From Blastopirellula sp. J2-11 (GTDB lineage Bacteria; Planctomycetota; Planctomycetia; Pirellulales; Pirellulaceae): DNA of 64,000 nt. The DNA lies in contig NZ_CP097384.1 of NCBI RefSeq assembly GCF_024584705.1, positions 2,976,001-3,040,000 of the forward strand, read 5' to 3'. A program made the position numbers and the translations under genes. The notes under the pieces were generated by a model, which had not been told where the DNA came from, made no database searches, and saw nothing but the letters and a program-made list of their open reading frames with translations. How positions within the stretch are numbered: the first letter of the stretch is position 1; every line of letters begins with the position of its first letter. This document shows positions 1 through 7,897 of the stretch, in pieces.

Positions 1-486
1 AAGCACGAAGATGGTTTCGCCCGGTCGAACTATGTTGGCAACGGCGGCCAAGCCAACGGACTGTCGAGCGACTACGGCGGTTTTTTTGCGGACAAGAGCA
101 AGTTCAAGTTTCGCGATATGGTGGACGGCACAAGCAACACGATCATGGCCGGCGAAGCGGAAGGACCTGGAGATGATGCGGACCCGGGTTTTCCTGTTTG
201 GTCCGGCACTTGGCATAACCGAGTCAGCTATACCAACGGCCGCTTGGCGACCGTCCGCGTGGGGAACGAAGCGAATCCGATCAACGGCGGGCTGACCGCG
301 ACCGGGGCGGATCGCTCTCCCTTCTCGAGCCGTCATCCCGGTGGCGCTCAATTTGTCTTCGCTGACGGAAGCTCGCATTTCATTGCAGAAACGGTGGAGG
401 TCGGCACCAACGACGCGATCGCCAACTACGGCGTTTATCTGCGGTTGCTTGTCCGCAACGACGGCTTGGTGATCGGCGACTACTAA
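1..486 (+). CDS. DUF1559 (pseudopilin-like) protein, C-terminal part
   Basis: This is the 3' end of a gene that starts outside the window; the frame is open from the first base and stops with TAA at 484-486. The visible 161 residues carry the DUF1559 C-terminal signature: FRDMVDGTSNTIMAGE, then FSSRHPGGAQFVFADGSSHFIAE near the end. DUF1559 proteins are secreted, prepilin-like proteins greatly expanded in planctomycetes, with no firmly assigned function. The next gene, 32 bases on, is a small lipoprotein with a carboxypeptidase-regulatory-like fold, a frequent neighbour of DUF1559 genes. The N-terminal prepilin motif is not visible here, so the family call rests on the C-terminus only. Confidence 0.88.
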   Translation, partial: KHEDGFARSNYVGNGGQANGLSSDYGGFFADKSKFKFRDMVDGTSNTIMAGEAEGPGDDADPGFPVWSGTWHNRVSYTNGRLATVRVGNEANPINGGLTATGADRSPFSSRHPGGAQFVFADGSSHFIAETVEVGTNDAIANYGVYLRLLVRNDGLVIGDY

Positions 487-518
487 TCCAAGCTTGTTTC
501 AACCAGGGATTTTTTTCA

Positions 519-908
519 ATGAACCATGTTTTGAAAATGTTTTGCGGGGCCTGTCTTGCCGGCATGATGATTGGTTGCACAGGCGGAGATTTGAAGTCTG
601 TCGCTGGGATGGTCACCATCGATGGCCAACCAGCCGCGGGAGTCAAAGTGATCTTCGTACCGCTCGAAGGGGGCCGGGCGAACTCGCTGGCTCGCACCGA
701 TGAGGAAGGCCGATATACGCTGGCCTACACCAGCCAACACGCCGGAGCGAAGCCGGGCGCCTACAAGGTGCTGGTCACCCAAGAAGAGATGAACACCGGG
801 CGAGAGCTGATTCCACCGCGCTATAGCAGCGGCGGCAAGACGGATCTGCGTGCGGAAGTGATCGAAGGGGGCGAGAACGTCTTCAACTTTGAGATCGAGT
901 CGAAGTAA
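519..908 (+). CDS. Small lipoprotein with carboxypeptidase-regulatory-like (Ig-fold) domain
   Basis: 129 residues. The N-terminus is a lipoprotein signal with lipobox GMMIGC, so Cys20 should be lipidated and the protein membrane-anchored outside the cytoplasm. The rest is one transthyretin/carboxypeptidase-regulatory-like domain: VAGMVTIDGQPAAGVKVIFVP, then a 'TDEEGRYTL' turn and PGAYKVLV, the usual pattern of this fold. Such proteins commonly follow DUF1559 genes in planctomycetes, and the 32-base spacing here suggests co-transcription. The molecular function is unknown; binding or structural roles are likelier than catalysis because no catalytic motif is visible. Confidence 0.85.
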   Translation: MNHVLKMFCGACLAGMMIGCTGGDLKSVAGMVTIDGQPAAGVKVIFVPLEGGRANSLARTDEEGRYTLAYTSQHAGAKPGAYKVLVTQEEMNTGRELIPPRYSSGGKTDLRAEVIEGGENVFNFEIESK

Positions 909-940
909 GTCTTCGGTCGGTAGGTTCTTGTGTAAACCAC

Positions 941-966
941 GGCGCACGCAATGAAATGCGTGCGCC
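941..966 (+). terminator. Hairpin after the lipoprotein gene (possible terminator without a U tract)
   Basis: Perfect 10-bp stem GGCGCACGCA / TGCGTGCGCC with the 6-base loop ATGAAA, starting 33 bases after the stop codon. No T tract follows, so it would be a non-canonical terminator or an mRNA-stabilising hairpin. Confidence 0.4.
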
Positions 967-1045
967 AGCGTCATGTGCGATTCTAAAACGTGCTAAAATT
1001 CAATCGCATTGGTTTAGCAACGACGCACGAAATAGTGAGTGACGC

Positions 1046-2317
1046 ATGTCAAACCGCCCTCGGCTTGACCTGGATGTGATGCAACGGCGGGTCTGCGATG
1101 TGGCGTCTCGTCAGCTTTGCATTCCGCGCAGTGAGATCAGCCCTGCGAGTCGCCTAATCGAAGACTTGCAATGCGATAGTCTCGATTTGGTCGAATTGTT
1201 GATGGAATTGGAGGAGGAATTTCTGGTCACGATTCCAGATCGTCCAGAAAGTGCTGTCGGCAAATCGATCTTTACGCGTCAACCTTTTCGGATTTGCGAT
1301 CTTGCTGAGATGGTCTACTTGCAGCAAGGGACCGGCATGCCTGTTCGCACTCGTAAGGGGCGACGACGAATGGTCGCTGATTTTTCCAACGCAACGCCGT
1401 TCTCTCAACTAAGTGGTCATTTTCAGGCCGATCCGAAGTTTGAACCCTTTGAGCCGCTTGGCTGCGAGCAGGGGATCCAGCAATTCCGCCGTCGTCGCGA
1501 TGGAATGCGCTGCGCGCTGATTCCGGCGGCGGAATTCGCAATGGGAAGCGATGACCCCGCGTGTCAATCCGATGAGCGACCGGTTCATCAAGTTCTGTTG
1601 GATGCGTACCTGATTGATATCGAGCCGGTATCGACCACCGCATACTGCCGGTTCCTGAATTCGAATGCAACGACATCCACAGAACATCGCGACTGGTTTC
1701 TACTTGACCCGACCGACGACCGCGCCCCCCAGATGCCGATCATTCAGGTCGAAGATGCGTGGCGTCCCGTCGTTGGGGCCGAGACCTTGCCGATGGTGTT
1801 GGTCTCGTGGTACGGCGCCAACGCCTATTCACTCTGGGCGAATGGATCATCGTTTGCTCAATACCGTACAGCCGCTGGTTTTCTTCCGACTGAAGCGCAA
1901 TGGGAGCACGCCGCAGCCGGCGCCTATCCGCAAGGTAATGACGCGCCGTTGATTTTTGGGCAGCACCAGCGAGGCGCGGTTTATGACGCCCATTCGATGC
2001 CGATGGCGGCGGTGAACGCAGCTGCAGGACTCTCGAAGTTCGGGCTGCATCATATGGCCGGAAACGTCTGGCAGTGGTGTCGAGACTGGTATGCGGAGGA
2101 CTTCTATTCTCGGGGAGAAGCTGACGCCGCGAATCCGGTCAATCTAGTTGAATCGGGCGTTCGCAGCGAACGAGGCGGAAGTTGGGTCGGCCCGCTCGAC
2201 TTGTGTCGCACTTCCTATCGCCGCGGCCGCACACCGAATGCGCGAGGGCGTTGCTTGGGATTTCGGTGCGTTAGTCCTGTTGAGCAACTTACTGGTCGCC
2301 GCGGCCTGCCCGTTTAA
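1046..2317 (+). CDS. Acyl-carrier-protein-like domain fused to SUMF1/formylglycine-generating-enzyme-like domain
   Basis: 423 residues. Residues 10-95 look like an acyl carrier protein: VASRQLCIPRSEISPASRLI, then EDLQCDSLDLVELLMELEEEF, with Ser45 in the DSL motif where phosphopantetheine would attach. Residues 145-410 are a SUMF1/EgtB/PvdO-type domain: FAMGS, RPVHQVLLDAYLID, GLHHMAGNVWQWCRDWY, then RGGSW...LGFRC. True formylglycine-generating enzymes use two cysteines in the motif after GGS; here Cys387 occupies the first place but the second position (+5) is an arginine, so sulfatase activation is doubtful. The gene stands alone between hairpin 941-966 and a gene-poor stretch. ACP attachment suggests the SUMF1 domain may act on a carrier-bound substrate, but this is inference. 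Confidence 0.82.
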   Translation: MSNRPRLDLDVMQRRVCDVASRQLCIPRSEISPASRLIEDLQCDSLDLVELLMELEEEFLVTIPDRPESAVGKSIFTRQPFRICDLAEMVYLQQGTGMPVRTRKGRRRMVADFSNATPFSQLSGHFQADPKFEPFEPLGCEQGIQQFRRRRDGMRCALIPAAEFAMGSDDPACQSDERPVHQVLLDAYLIDIEPVSTTAYCRFLNSNATTSTEHRDWFLLDPTDDRAPQMPIIQVEDAWRPVVGAETLPMVLVSWYGANAYSLWANGSSFAQYRTAAGFLPTEAQWEHAAAGAYPQGNDAPLIFGQHQRGAVYDAHSMPMAAVNAAAGLSKFGLHHMAGNVWQWCRDWYAEDFYSRGEADAANPVNLVESGVRSERGGSWVGPLDLCRTSYRRGRTPNARGRCLGFRCVSPVEQLTGRRGLPV

Positions 2318-2717
2318 GCATCGGCAGATTGTGCCGTTGCCTGATTCGCGGAGCTAACAAGTGCGATGTTCGTTAGAGGCGTCAAACGTTTCGCTCTGAA
2401 TGCCGGAGCGGGTTCTGAGAATCGAACTCGGCCTTTTCTAAAATTTTTAAGCTCGGATCCCAGGCGACCGATCCACGATTCGCTGGCGTTTGCTTGAACA
2501 TGGATGTTGGTTGCAGCGACAGGCTTCGACAGCGGCTCTGACGGCTCAGCCTCCTGGAAGGGGGGGGATTTTCCTGCTAAACCGAGATTAACGCAGGGCC
2601 TGGTTTTTTCGAGTTTTGGTACGCAAATTGTTAGTTACAGGGGCTGCAAGCAGAACAAACGCATCGACTTGAGCGACAAGGCTGGAGTTGTTGGCAAAAA
2701 ATCACCAGCAACTGTAT

Positions 2718-2732
2718 TGAGAATAGTTCTCA
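2718..2732. promoter_or_regulatory. Fur-box-like palindrome upstream of the DUF1559/DUF1501 cassette
   Basis: TGAGAATAGTTCTCA: perfect 6-bp arms TGAGAA/TTCTCA around TAG. It resembles the 7-1-7 Fur consensus form TGAGAATnATTCTCA, differing at one central base. It precedes a cytochrome-motif-containing operon. The assignment to Fur is by similarity only; one site of this length can occur by chance. Confidence 0.35.
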
Positions 2733-2942
2733 TGTGGGGCTGCGTTGTGTTACGATGAGAGCCCCAACCAAATGGCCAGATTCAGGGCAGCCGATGAAGG
2801 TTGGGACCTACCCACAAAATATCTCGCCAGCCAAAGCTTTCTTCGGTCGATCCATGTCGCATTTGTGAAGCGGCGTTTCCGGATCCCAAGAGAGTGTCGC
2901 CAGCCGATCACTCCCCCAATCAGATGGAATCTGCGGATTCAC

Positions 2943-2948
2943 AAGGAG
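2943..2948 (+). promoter_or_regulatory. Ribosome-binding site AAGGAG deciding a TTG start
   Basis: AAGGAG lies 8 bases before the TTG at 2957, in frame with the GFTLVELL motif. The in-frame ATG at 2924 has no comparable Shine-Dalgarno sequence, so the TTG start is preferred. Confidence 0.6.
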
Positions 2949-2956
2949 AACTGGCA

Positions 2957-3955
2957 TTGGCTACTACAAATTCTATCTATCGATGTCGCGGCCGACGTCG
3001 CGGTGGTTTTACTCTGGTCGAGCTGTTGGTCGTAATCGCGATCATCGGCGTCTTGATTGCACTGTTGTTGCCGGCCGTGCAGCAAGCACGCGAAGCAGCG
3101 CGACGGATGCAGTGCACCAACAACCTACGTCAGATCGGTTTGGCTTGTCACAATTATCATGACACGCACCGGACATTTCCGCCGGGACGCTTGGTCTATG
3201 ATGGAAAAGATTCAAGCGGCGATAGTACAAAAATCGTGACTGGTTTTCTCGCGATGGTGCTCCCGTTTCTTGAACAAGGCAACTTGGCTGACATCTATTA
3301 CACCGAGTATGGATTTGACGATCCGATCAATCAGGATGCGGCGAATCGTCCCGTCGACATTTTTCAATGCCCCTCGACGCCTGGCTCGGACCGCACGACG
3401 CCGATCTATAGCGGCTGGAATTTGGGTTGGTCGGATGATATCGCGGACCTACCGGGGTTGACCAGCATAGCGACCGATTATCAAGGAGTGCGAGGCATGC
3501 ACTTTATTAAGGACGATGGTGCTGGCTCGACGGTGCATGAATGGCAAGAATATAGCGGGATCCTGACCGAGAACGCGGTCAGCTTCAAGGACATTACCGA
3601 CGGAACTAGCAACACGGTCTTGCTGTTTGAGATGTCGGGCAAGCCTGACCGGTGGACGCTCGGGAAAAGGCAACCGACATCGACCAGCGCCCGGTTTTAT
3701 CAACATGGTCCGTGGGCCGGCAACAACGGCGTCGGCATCTTCAATTGGCAAGCAGACGCGACGGTCAATCAATGCGATGATTGCGACAAATATTTGAATA
3801 TTGACAATATGTATTCGCCCTACGGCTTTCATCCGGGCATCGTCGTGATTGTGCTGGCCGACGGTTCGACGCGGGGAATTGCCGAGACGCTGGAGATGCA
3901 AACCTTTTTGGATCTCTGTCGCAAATCGGACGGCAATGTGCTGGGCGAATTTTAG
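2957..3955 (+). CDS. DUF1559 protein with prepilin-type N-terminal motif
   Basis: About 332 residues from the TTG at 2957 (an ATG at 2924 would add 11). A basic leader (CRGRRRG) runs into GFTLVELLVVIAIIGVLIAL, the type IV prepilin/pseudopilin cleavage and methylation motif, followed by LLPAVQQAREAARRMQCTNN typical of DUF1559. The C-terminal half has FKDITDGTSNTVLLFEMSG and YGFHPGIVVIVLADGST, completing the family. It should be cleaved by a prepilin peptidase at Gly-Phe and sit in the envelope. It is the first gene of the cassette running to 9282. The family's function is not established; it may form pseudopilus-like structures or surface adhesins. Confidence 0.92.
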   Translation: MATTNSIYRCRGRRRGGFTLVELLVVIAIIGVLIALLLPAVQQAREAARRMQCTNNLRQIGLACHNYHDTHRTFPPGRLVYDGKDSSGDSTKIVTGFLAMVLPFLEQGNLADIYYTEYGFDDPINQDAANRPVDIFQCPSTPGSDRTTPIYSGWNLGWSDDIADLPGLTSIATDYQGVRGMHFIKDDGAGSTVHEWQEYSGILTENAVSFKDITDGTSNTVLLFEMSGKPDRWTLGKRQPTSTSARFYQHGPWAGNNGVGIFNWQADATVNQCDDCDKYLNIDNMYSPYGFHPGIVVIVLADGSTRGIAETLEMQTFLDLCRKSDGNVLGEF

Positions 3956-3994
3956 ACGTCACCATTTAGCGCTGGCGATCAAAAAGGTAGAGAG

Positions 3995-4948
3995 ATGAAA
4001 CAGGCAGCCCGCTGGTCGCCGATAGAAATCGCGGCCCTTTTGTTTTGTTTTGCGGCGATCGCCAGCGTGCTGTTGCCGTTGGCGGCGACGGCTCGCGAGA
4101 ATGCGCGCGCGACCAACTGCAAGCAGCGGCTGGGGAAATTGGCTGGCGCCTGTTTGTCGTTCGCCGATGTTCACGCCAAAAGTCTCCCCAGCAATCGACG
4201 CCAACCGCATGTCAGTTGGAACGCATTGATCTTGCCGCACATGGAGCGGCAAGATTTGTACGACCAATATGATCTGAGCGCCGAGTGGTGGGAAACGAAG
4301 AACCGCACCGTCGGCGCGACCTATGTCGCCGAGTTGACCTGTCCGGCGGCGCCGCATCCCCAGCGCATGATCCCCCTGTTAGATCCCGAAGGAAAAGAGT
4401 TCACGGCGGCGGCGACCGACTATGTCGCGTCGGCCGGCGCGTACTTGCACCATAATAAGCAAGAGAAGCTGTATCGGGGGGCGCTGGCTTCCCCGGGCCG
4501 TTTTTATGGTGCTTCGAACGTGACGACTGGGCACGCCGTCAAGTTGGCGGAGATTACCGACGGTCTTTCGCAGACGGCGCTGATTGTCGAGATGGCCGAT
4601 AAGCCGAATACGTGGCGCGCGGGGAAAATGTTTGGCGAAGAAAATTCGCAATACGCCGCAAAGCCGCTGGTTGAAGGTTATAGCTTTGGGCAGTGGGTCG
4701 GCCCCAACTGGAATCACCTCCGCTCCTATGACAAGCAAGGCTTGAATCAATTTGGCGATTGTGCGGTCAACTGTTCTAATAGCGGTTCGATTTATGGTTT
4801 TCATCCCGACTTTGCGAATGTGGCGATGGCCGATGGCAGCGTCTGCTCGGTGCGAGCCGGCCTGTCGCAAGAGGTGATGGTCGCCCTGGTCAGCATCGCC
4901 GATGGTGAGTTGATCACCGCCGCCGACTTTACCGTCGCCGCTCCCTAA
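3995..4948 (+). CDS. DUF1559-like protein with degenerate prepilin motif
   Basis: 317 residues. It has the body of DUF1559: LLPLAATARENARATNCKQRLGKL at the N-terminus, EITDGLSQTALIVEMADKP in the middle and YGFHPDFANVAMADGSV near the C-terminus. The prepilin motif is altered: where relatives read GFTLVELLVV, this one reads ARWSPIEIAALL. The Glu at +5 is kept but the Gly at -1, usually needed by prepilin peptidase, is Arg. The hydrophobic helix remains, so it is probably membrane-anchored and perhaps uncleaved. It lies 39 bases after the canonical DUF1559 gene, with an AGGTAGAGAG leader, and looks like a diverged tandem duplicate. Confidence 0.87.
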   Translation: MKQAARWSPIEIAALLFCFAAIASVLLPLAATARENARATNCKQRLGKLAGACLSFADVHAKSLPSNRRQPHVSWNALILPHMERQDLYDQYDLSAEWWETKNRTVGATYVAELTCPAAPHPQRMIPLLDPEGKEFTAAATDYVASAGAYLHHNKQEKLYRGALASPGRFYGASNVTTGHAVKLAEITDGLSQTALIVEMADKPNTWRAGKMFGEENSQYAAKPLVEGYSFGQWVGPNWNHLRSYDKQGLNQFGDCAVNCSNSGSIYGFHPDFANVAMADGSVCSVRAGLSQEVMVALVSIADGELITAADFTVAAP

Positions 4949-4977
4949 GCCGCTCTTCCTGGAAGCGACAAGACTTG

Positions 4978-6534
4978 ATGATGACTTGCGCATTTCGCTT
5001 GGCGATCTTGGCGACGCTGCTTGTCGGCGTCTACAACTCGGCGCCAGCCGCCGAGCCGGACCGAGCGCAAATGTTGGCCGATCGCATTGATGCCCGATTG
5101 CAAGTGATTTGGAAGGCGCACGGCGTCGAAGCTGCGCCGCCGGCTGACAGCGCCATCTTTCTGAGGAGAGCGAGTCTCGATCTGCTGGGTCGCATCCCCA
5201 CCGCGGCCGAAGCCAGAGCGTTTGTCCGGGACGATTCGCCGGAATTGCGCCGAGCGACAATTCATCAGATGGTGGACAATTCGGCCAGCACTCAGCGGTT
5301 GGCGCGCGTCTTACGCCGCACCTGGTTTCCACAGACCGACGTCGCGCCTTACCAGTATCTGACGATCGATACGCAGAAATGGCTCGCCGCGCAACTGCAG
5401 CAAAGGACTCCGCTGAACGAGATCGCGCGGCAGTTGATCGCCGTTTCGTTCGCGCCCAGTGAAGCGTCGATCAAAGCCGCCGTCGATGCGGTTCCTCGAA
5501 CGTTGGTTGAAGCGAATGATCATCGGGCCGAACGGATGGCGGCCAACGCGACCGGCGCCTTTTTGGGGATCGACATCAGTTGTGCGCAGTGCCACGACCA
5601 TCCTTTCGGCAGCTGGACTCAGGATCAATTTTGGCAGACCGCCGCTTTCTTTACGCGCACCACAAGCGCGCCGGACCAGGCGTTCTCGCTCGATGACTTG
5701 TCGATCGCCGTGCCAGAAACGAATCGCCAAGTATCGGCGCTGCTCTTCACCGGCGACGCGATCTCCGCTGACGAGACGCAGGAATTTCAGAGTGGGCGTG
5801 AAGCGTTCGCCGCATGGATCGCCGGCGATGAGCATCGCTACTTTGCGCGGCGTATCGTGAATCAGATTTGGACGGAGTATTTTGGATCGCCGTTGCAGGT
5901 TGACGGTGAAGTGGAACCGGCCGACTCTCGCTTGTCTGATTTGTTGGACGAACTGGCTGAAGAGTTGGCCACGTCCAATTTCGACCTCCGCAGGCTGACC
6001 GAAGCGCTGGTCCTGACCCGCGCCTATCAACTGGCGCCGCCGCAGGAGTCCACTTTTCAGTCCTCACCGAATCTATTCGCGGCCGCTGCTGTCCGTGGGA
6101 TGACCGGCGAGCAACTCTTCGATAGCTTGTGCGTGGCCGCTGGACGTCGGCCGCTGCGGGACGACCTTGATTCGGCCGCCGCGCTGGAGCAGCGGAGAGC
6201 CTTTTGCCAGCAGTTTCGAATTGCTGGTTCGGCCGCCGCTGAACGTTCGATGACGCAGTCGCTCGCGATGATGAACGGGGCGTTTACACGCGACCTGGTC
6301 GATCCGATGCAGAACCCGACGCTGCAAGCAATGGACTCCACTCCCTTCCTTTCGGCCAAAGATCGTGTCGAGACCCTGTTTTGGGCGACGGTGGGACATC
6401 CGCCGACCGCAGTACAATGGAGTCGCCTCACCGAGGCCGGACTATTGGCCGATGATCCTGGCGCACGCGCCGAGCGTCATGCCGATTTGTTTTGGATCCT
6501 GGTGAACTCCGTGGAATTCAGCACGAATCATTGA
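4978..6534 (+). CDS. DUF1549/DUF1553 (PSCyt2-type) secreted protein
   Basis: 518 residues from the ATG at 4978 (a TTG one codon earlier is possible; GGAAG lies at 4961-4965). An N-terminal signal peptide (ALAILATLLVGVYNSAPAAE-like) is followed by the DUF1549 domain: RASLDLLGRIPTAAEARAF, then a CAQCH haem-like motif in DISCAQCHDHPFGSW. The C-terminal half is DUF1553-like (FARRIVNQIWTEYFG, LTEALVLTRAYQL, MMNGAF). It is shorter than the roughly 700-1000 residues of the commoner PSCyt1-DUF1549-DUF1553 proteins and lacks a PSCyt1 domain. It is followed by a DUF1501 gene, the standard pairing in planctomycetes. The function is unknown; an envelope redox or binding role is inferred from CxxCH. Confidence 0.9.
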   Translation: MMTCAFRLAILATLLVGVYNSAPAAEPDRAQMLADRIDARLQVIWKAHGVEAAPPADSAIFLRRASLDLLGRIPTAAEARAFVRDDSPELRRATIHQMVDNSASTQRLARVLRRTWFPQTDVAPYQYLTIDTQKWLAAQLQQRTPLNEIARQLIAVSFAPSEASIKAAVDAVPRTLVEANDHRAERMAANATGAFLGIDISCAQCHDHPFGSWTQDQFWQTAAFFTRTTSAPDQAFSLDDLSIAVPETNRQVSALLFTGDAISADETQEFQSGREAFAAWIAGDEHRYFARRIVNQIWTEYFGSPLQVDGEVEPADSRLSDLLDELAEELATSNFDLRRLTEALVLTRAYQLAPPQESTFQSSPNLFAAAAVRGMTGEQLFDSLCVAAGRRPLRDDLDSAAALEQRRAFCQQFRIAGSAAAERSMTQSLAMMNGAFTRDLVDPMQNPTLQAMDSTPFLSAKDRVETLFWATVGHPPTAVQWSRLTEAGLLADDPGARAERHADLFWILVNSVEFSTNH

Positions 6535-6592
6535 GTCGACGCGGTTCGTCCCGAACCAAGCCAATTTGAATTTTCCCTTGGAGAGCTGACAC

Positions 6593-7897
6593 GTGCCGCA
6601 CAAGACCAGTCGACGACGAATGTTGCGATCTTTAGCGGCCTCGCTGTCGATCTCAACGCTGGGCGCTGGAGGGTTGGCGCCTGTAGGGTGGTTGCGCCAG
6701 TTGGCCGCCGAACAAGCGAGCCGCCGTTCCGCAGCGAAGAATATCATTTTGCTCTGGCTCAACGGGGGACCGGCGACGATCGATCTGTGGGATCTCAAAC
6801 CGCAGCACGCCAACGGCGGTCCGTTTCGTGAACAAGCGACCCGCACGCCGGGAATGCGGTTCAGCGAGCATTTGCCGCAACTAGCGAAATGCTCGGATCA
6901 GTTGGCGATTGTGCGATCGATGACCTCCAAAGAAGGTGATCACGATCGCGCGGTTCATTTGGGACGTACCGGTTACATCCCGCAGGCCGGCATCGATTTT
7001 CCGGATCTCGGGGCGCTGGTCGCCAGCGAAGTTTCGCCTGCAGATGGCCTGTTGCCGGGGTTTGTCAGTATTGCACCGCCGCCGCGATCCAACTTTGGGG
7101 GCAGCGGATTTTTGGGGCCGCGATTTGCGCCGATGAGTATCGGTGAAGGCGCTAATTCGCCGGCTGATCTTCACGTGCAAAATTTGTACTCGGCGTTAAC
7201 CGATGCCCAGCGACGCGAGCGCAATCGTCAACTGTTGACGGAGTTCGATCGAGAATTTGTTGACGCGCACGCCGGCAAACTCGCTCATAACTATCAAGCC
7301 TCGCTCGAGCGAGCGATTCGACTGATGACCCCCGAGGCGGTCGCCGCGTTCGATTGGGAGCAAGAGTCGGAAAGCATTCGCGACCAGTATGGCCGCAATT
7401 TGTTTGGACAAGGCTGCTTGCTGGCGCGTCGCCTGGTGGAACGAGGAACGTCGTTTGTCGAGGTCACCCTCGATGGTTGGGATACCCACAACGATAACTT
7501 CAATCGTCTCAAGTCGCTCTCTGGACAACTCGACGCCGCAATGGCGGCGCTGATCAACGACTTGCGAGATCGCGGCTTGCTGGAGTCGACTTTAATCGTC
7601 TGTCAGGGAGAATTTGGCCGCACGCCCAACATCAACGTCAACGCCGGGCGAGACCATTGGCCGCGCGCCTGGTCGGTCGCGTTGGCTGGCGGCGGCGTCG
7701 GTCAAGGTCAGGTGATTGGCGCGACCAGCGACGACGGCACAAGCGTGGTCGGTGATTCGTATGTCGTGCCAGACTTGATCGCGTCGGTCTGCGACTGGCT
7801 GGGGGTCGACTATCGCAAGCAAAATGCGTCCAACGTTAATCGTCCAATTCGGATCGCCGATCCCGACGCTCAACCGATTCCAGGTCTCGTGTCATGA
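6593..7897 (+). CDS. DUF1501 family secreted protein
   Basis: 434 residues from a GTG start with GGAGAG about 8 bases upstream. The N-terminus SRRRMLRSLAASLS resembles a twin-arginine signal, as usual in DUF1501. Family landmarks follow: NIILLWLNGGPATIDLWDLKP, GMRFSEHLPQLAKCSDQLAIVRSM, DHDRAVHLGRTGY and, near the C-terminus, STLIVCQGEFGRTPNINVNAGRDHW. DUF1501 belongs to the alkaline-phosphatase/sulfatase-like superfamily, but no substrate has been established. It follows the DUF1549/1553 gene at 58 bases and overlaps the EF-hand gene by 4 bases (ATGA), so translation is probably coupled. Confidence 0.93.
   Translation: MPHKTSRRRMLRSLAASLSISTLGAGGLAPVGWLRQLAAEQASRRSAAKNIILLWLNGGPATIDLWDLKPQHANGGPFREQATRTPGMRFSEHLPQLAKCSDQLAIVRSMTSKEGDHDRAVHLGRTGYIPQAGIDFPDLGALVASEVSPADGLLPGFVSIAPPPRSNFGGSGFLGPRFAPMSIGEGANSPADLHVQNLYSALTDAQRRERNRQLLTEFDREFVDAHAGKLAHNYQASLERAIRLMTPEAVAAFDWEQESESIRDQYGRNLFGQGCLLARRLVERGTSFVEVTLDGWDTHNDNFNRLKSLSGQLDAAMAALINDLRDRGLLESTLIVCQGEFGRTPNINVNAGRDHWPRAWSVALAGGGVGQGQVIGATSDDGTSVVGDSYVVPDLIASVCDWLGVDYRKQNASNVNRPIRIADPDAQPIPGLVS

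Larger units (their letters stand above)
2318..2956. other. Intergenic region before the DUF1559 cassette
   Basis: 639 bases with no convincing gene. Short open frames exist (for example 2504-2758) but have no recognisable domain or ribosome-binding site. The notable content is a palindrome at 2718-2732 and a promoter-like stretch after it (TACGAT at about 2752), which probably drive the cassette starting at 2957. About 190 bases of leader separate the palindrome from the RBS. Confidence 0.5.

Noticed and set aside
2417-2429. tRNA T-arm-like GAGTTCGATTCTC on the minus strand
   Set aside because: No acceptor stem complementary to the downstream 7 bases and no anticodon arm could be found in the 90 bases before it.
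2504-2758. 84-residue open frame
   Set aside because: No recognisable domain or ribosome-binding site; it covers the Fur-like palindrome and promoter region.
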